Positions 60,400 through 64,000 of a stretch of DNA of 64,000 bases are shown piece by piece. How positions within the stretch are numbered: position 1 is the stretch's first letter; every line of letters begins with the position of its first letter. The notes beneath the pieces were generated by a model, which was given only the letters and a program-made list of their open reading frames with translations, searched no databases and was not told where the DNA came from. The stretch is from Geosiphon pyriformis (lineage: Eukaryota > Glomeromycota > Glomeromycetes > Archaeosporales > Geosiphonaceae): contig JAAOMT010000494.1 of assembly GCA_016748015.1 (NCBI GenBank), positions 426,190 through 490,189 of the forward strand. Direction: 5' to 3'. Made by a program: the position numbers and the translations under genes.

Positions 60400-61020
60400 G
60401 TCACAAGAAACTATCATCAATGGGAGCCTGCATTTCACCTGAAGAAGAATATGAAAATCATACTTGTTACTACTGCAAGGCTTGCCACAGAGAATAATAG
60501 GGCCATCTAATAAAAAGAAGTGGAAAATGGGACAACACTCCTTGTTTGACTTATGGAGATATGTTACCAGAAGAATGCAATTGAATTGATGTAGCAATAA
60601 GAGAAGAAGTCTGTGATCAAACCTGCCAATATGCTTTATCAATTTCAAAAAAAGTCAAAAGAGGAACACTCTTTGATGCAGCATACAACAGTGCTCTCAA
60701 CAAACTGTACCATTATCCTCATGATGCTGAAATGATTTTCGATCTAGCAATGGCTTTAATCAACAGAACTACTCAAGAAAATGTTCGTCAAATGAAAGAA
60801 TCAGAATATATTGCATACATCTTTGAAATCGCTGGATACAACTACGAAGATGAAGTAGAAGTATATCACCAAATTGCCAATTACACTTACTCAACCAAAG
60901 AAGTTCAAGCTCAATGGCTAGAGCAAATGAACATTAAATTGTGTGAAGAATGCATAATGCCCTGCAATGAGCAATGGTGCTCTGAATGCTATGCTCTTAA
61001 TGTTCCCCTGCCCAGTAAAA
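60400..61020 (+). pseudogene. Cys-rich putative zinc-binding segment (copy D)
   Basis: The first part (about 60400-60640) has CYYCKACHRE, GKWDNTPCLT, EECN and CDQTCQY, then a helical stretch of about 90 residues (AAYNSALNKLYHYPHDAEMI, AGYNYEDEVEVYHQI). The second part at 60942-60989 is CX2CX3CX4CX2C (CEEC...C....CSEC). The Cys spacing equals copy B although the elements differ elsewhere. Not recognised as a named domain. The reading frame from 60732 is open for 466 codons. Confidence 0.65.
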
Positions 61021-61099
61021 ACAATGAAAGCAAAATTGAATTTGGAAAATCTGAAGCAACAGAAAAAATTAAAACAACACTCATCTATCTTATCGAAAG

Positions 61100-62132
61100 T
61101 CAACCTGCCTTACAACTCAAATACTTCAACAACAACGGACAAGGAATAAAACCTGAAAAAGCACATGAAATTGATGCTGGATATGACCTAAGATATTCAA
61201 ACAAGAATACTCTTGTTCTCAAACCCAAATCTCTCACAAAAATCAACCTCAAAATTGCACTCAAAATTCCACCAGGAGCAATGGTTCAAATTGCCTCCCA
61301 GTCCTCTCTGGCAAGCAAAGGAATCAATGTCAGAGGAGGAATAATTGATGCTGGATATACTGGAGACATTACAGTGATGCTTCAAAATGAAACTAACAAA
61401 CCATTCAAGATTGACCATGCTGAAAAAATTGCCCAAGCTATTTACCTACCCCTAATCAACATTTCAGGTTTGCAACTAGTTAATCAAAGAGAACAATTAG
61501 GAAAAAGCAATAGAGAAATCCAAGGTTTTGGTTCAACTGAACAATTCACAGTTCCAGTTAATATAGCTCTTAACACACAGAACGAATCCCACCAGATTCT
61601 CAGACTTCCACAACCAATTACCATCTCACCCTTTGGAGAACATCTGGAAATCTACACCTGCCCAAAGCCAACAACCACACAACAAATTTTTGAGTCCAAT
61701 GAACAAGTCTGCTTGGAACATAATATTTCAATCCCAAATATTTATATTCCAGAAGGAACAAAGAAAATCCGAGTTACTTTTTACAATCCCAACAATTACC
61801 CCATAGTTCTATTAAATAACTTAAAAATTGGAGTTATTTACAGTAACATCTTTCAACAAAAACTACCCCAGACAGTTCCCAATTTTTTGGAAATCATTGG
61901 ACATTTACTACCAAAAATCAACCCAAACCCTAGCTCTGAAAACTACCATGTTGTCATAAAAAAACTATCTCGAATCAACATGGGACAACTTGAATCACAA
62001 CAATGGAGCCAGCTCAAAGAGCTAATTACAGAATTTGCTGATATCTTTGCTGAAAACAACAATGACTTAGGAAGAACCAATTTGGTTCAACACCAAATTT
62101 ATACAGGAGATGCCAAACCAAGAAGACAATAA
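61100..62132 (+). pseudogene. dUTPase domain and linker to RT (copy D)
   Basis: All five dUTPase motifs are visible: I EIDAGYDLRY (about 61168-61197), II SQSSLASKGI (Arg replaced by Gln), III GIIDAGYTGDITVMLQN (about 61337-61388), IV EKIAQAIYLP (about 61420-61452), V QGFGSTEQF (about 61520-61548). The following 190 residues are beta-rich and lead to the RT region. The reading frame is open to the TAA at 62130, so this part is well preserved. Position between protease and RT differs from retroviral dUTPases. Confidence 0.9.
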
Positions 62133-63382
62133 GCATACTGAGTTGCTCCAGAAAGCCACCAATTCATCTAAAAAGAAGTACAACAAATGCTTAACAATGA
62201 GCTCATCCAACCCTCCATAAGTCCTTGGGCTTCACCTGTAGTGCTAGTTAAAAAGAAAAATGGAAAGATACAATTTTGTGTTGACTACCGACAACTTAAC
62301 AGTATTACAATTGGAGATGCCTACCCCTTTCCCCAAATTGATGACATGTTAGATGCCCTTGGAAAATCCAAATACTTTTCAACACTAGATTTAGAAAGCG
62401 ATTACTGGCAAGTTGCTATGGATCCCAAAGATCATCCCAAAACAGCATTCACCACTCAAGGCGGAAATTACAAGTTCAATGTAATGCCTTTCGGATTATG
62501 CAATGCACCAGCAACGTTTCAGAGATTAATGGATGTTGTGTACCAAGGACTTCTTTGGAAGTCAGTAGTCGTTTATCTTGACAATACTGATGTTTATTCT
62601 TCATTGTTTGAATTACATTTAAAACACCTGCGAGAAGTTTTTCAACAATTACGAAAAGCAGGACTAAAACTCAACATCAAAAAATACTACTTTGGAAAAA
62701 CAAGCTTGGCCTTCCTTGGTCATATTGTTAGTAAAGATGGAATCAAACTGGACCCTGAAAAAATCAGTGCTGTCAAAAACTTCAAAACTCCTCAAAACAC
62801 TACAAAACTAAGAGGATTCATAGGGTTAGCCTCCTATTATCAGAAGTTTATCAAAAAATTCTCAGAAATTGCAAAACCTCTCAACCAGCTTATTACCAAA
62901 AACATCAAATATGAATGGACTGCTGAATGCCAAAATGCATTTGAAATCCTCAAAGAAAAACTAACAACAGCTCTAATTCTCGCCTACTCAGATTTCAGCA
63001 ACCAATTCCGATTAGCAACAGATGCTTCGTATACTGCCTTTGGTGCTATCCTATCACAATTGGATGACAATAGAAATAAGCGAGTAATTGCCTATGCTAG
63101 CAGAACATTAAAACCAGCTGAAAAAAATTATCCTACCACTGAATTGGAAACAGCAGCTGTAATTTGGGCCCTACATCATTTCAACCTTTATCTTTGGCCA
63201 AAGGAATTCGATATTATCACTGATAATATTGGACTCAAATGACTTCAGAACAAAAATACTTAGCTAAACGCAAAACAAACCCGATGGACAGGATTTCTAG
63301 CAAACTATCGATACATAGTACATCATAAACCAAGAAAACTTCACACCAATGTTGACTGTCTCTTCAGAATGAGACAAAATTA
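62133..63382 (+). pseudogene. reverse transcriptase-RNase H (copy D)
   Basis: Open for 351 codons from about 62187. RT blocks: SPWASPVVLVKKKNGK, FCVDYRQLN, FSTLDLESDYWQVA, VMPFGLCNAPATFQRLM, active site YLDN at 62574-62585 (second Asp replaced by Asn), FLGHIVSKDG, YEWTAECQNAF. RNase H: LATDASYTAFGAILSQ (Asp), TELETAAVIWALHHF (Glu), DIITDNIGL (Asp). TGA at 63240 and TAG at 63261 interrupt the end. Confidence 0.92.
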
Positions 63383-63393
63383 GAAAAAAAAAA

Positions 63394-64000
63394 ACCAACA
63401 CTCAACTTAACTAACCAAAACAGCCAACAAACAATGAATTTGGAAAACTACAACAATCTTAAACAATATTTGAAAACATTAACAATTCCAACAGATTGGT
63501 CTCCAGATGAAAAACATTGACTACAACAACAAGCCAAATAATATTTTCTACACAACAATATTATTTATCAGTGAAATTTCAAAAATCCAGACAAACCACT
63601 CAGATTAATACAAGAACAGGAAAAAGAGACTATATTATACAACATGCACTTAAATCTTTCATCAGCACACTTTGGAAAAGACAGCACCACCCAAAAAACA
63701 CTAGAATACTACTTTTGGCCTTGAATGAGAAAAGACATTCACGAATATGTCGAATTTTATGATAGTTGTTAAAGAAGAGAAAGAACACACCCTACTGAAC
63801 CATTAAACCCAATCAAAGTTGGACAGCCTTTTGACAGAATTGGTATTGATTTAGTCGGACCACTACCTATCACAAACCAAGGAAATTATTATATTGCAGT
63901 AGCTGTAGACTATCTTACCAAATGGCCTAAAGCCAGAGTCATTTAACGAGCAGATGCAAAATTAGTAGCAAACTTCATTTACAAAGACATCATTTGTAGA
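63394..64000 (+). pseudogene. integrase, N-terminal part (copy D)
   Basis: After a slip in the A-run the frame changes. The zinc region is visible (AHFGKDSTTQKTLEYYFWP near 63664-63722) but one of its two Cys is lost. The core starts with GQPFDRIGIDLVGPL (about 63821-63865), holding the first catalytic Asp, and runs off the window at 64000. Stops near 63520, 63571, 63722, 63770 and 63944. Confidence 0.88.

Larger units (their letters stand above)
56740..64000 (+). mobile_element. Ty3/gypsy copy D, second family, right end outside the window
   Basis: Has LTR, primer site, gag, protease, Cys-rich segment, dUTPase, RT-RNase H and the start of integrase. From 57768 to 63382 all domains lie in one reading frame broken only by nonsense codons, so the ancestor made one Gag-Pol polyprotein. 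A frameshift in the A-run at 63383-63393 moves integrase to another frame. It is the best preserved gypsy element here and is inserted in copy C. Confidence 0.92.

Overview
The window is eukaryotic, AT-rich and dominated by decayed retrotransposons around one small island of host genes. The intron-containing genes, the LTR and LINE families and the extreme AT content fit a fungus. The protein sequences of both retroelement classes resemble families I know from arbuscular mycorrhizal fungi (Glomeromycotina, for example Rhizophagus or Gigaspora). That placement is from memory and at moderate confidence.

Layout. 1-17115: a plus-strand LINE (L1) carries two same-family Ty3/gypsy elements. Copy A (1-2920, left end outside the window) sits in its endonuclease domain. 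Complete copy B (6015-15956) sits in its RNase H domain with a 4-bp target duplication. 17240-17905: a short 5'-truncated LINE (L2). 19511-26315: a full-length minus-strand LINE (L3), followed by an older LINE of a second family reduced to AT-rich relics (L6, about 26480-27545).

28140-35700 is the host island, with three genes whose exons I could join with consistent phase. They are a Bin3/MePCE-type RNA cap methyltransferase (5 exons, 423 aa), a convergent HP1/Swi6-like protein with chromodomain and chromo shadow domain (5 exons, 208 aa), and a CBF1-like bHLH factor (3 exons, 261 aa).

36100-38290 is an AT-rich desert with another relic of the second LINE family (L7). 38300-45143 is a full-length minus-strand LINE (L4) with an intact 630-aa ORF1 and a broken ORF2. 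45909-46886 is a solo LTR decayed almost to pure AT. 47285-49660 is a degenerate minus-strand LINE (L5) split by a solo LTR (48470-49434, 4-bp target duplication). 49661-52536 is unassigned degenerate sequence. 52537-56739 is gypsy copy C (same family as A and B), truncated by gypsy copy D of a second family (56740 to beyond the right edge).

How the parts work. The gypsy elements encode Gag with a CCHC knuckle, an aspartic protease, a Cys-rich segment, a dUTPase, RT-RNase H, integrase and, in the A/B family, a further conserved ORF just before the 3' LTR. The LINEs encode an RRM-like/CCHC ORF1 overlapping ORF2 (endonuclease, RT, RNase H, C2HC finger) by ATGA. None looks competent. Inactivation is almost entirely by C-to-T and G-to-A transitions, including in active sites, and the AT-rich deserts appear to be end products of the same process. 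The nearby HP1-like gene is the kind of factor that represses such DNA, but that link is inference.
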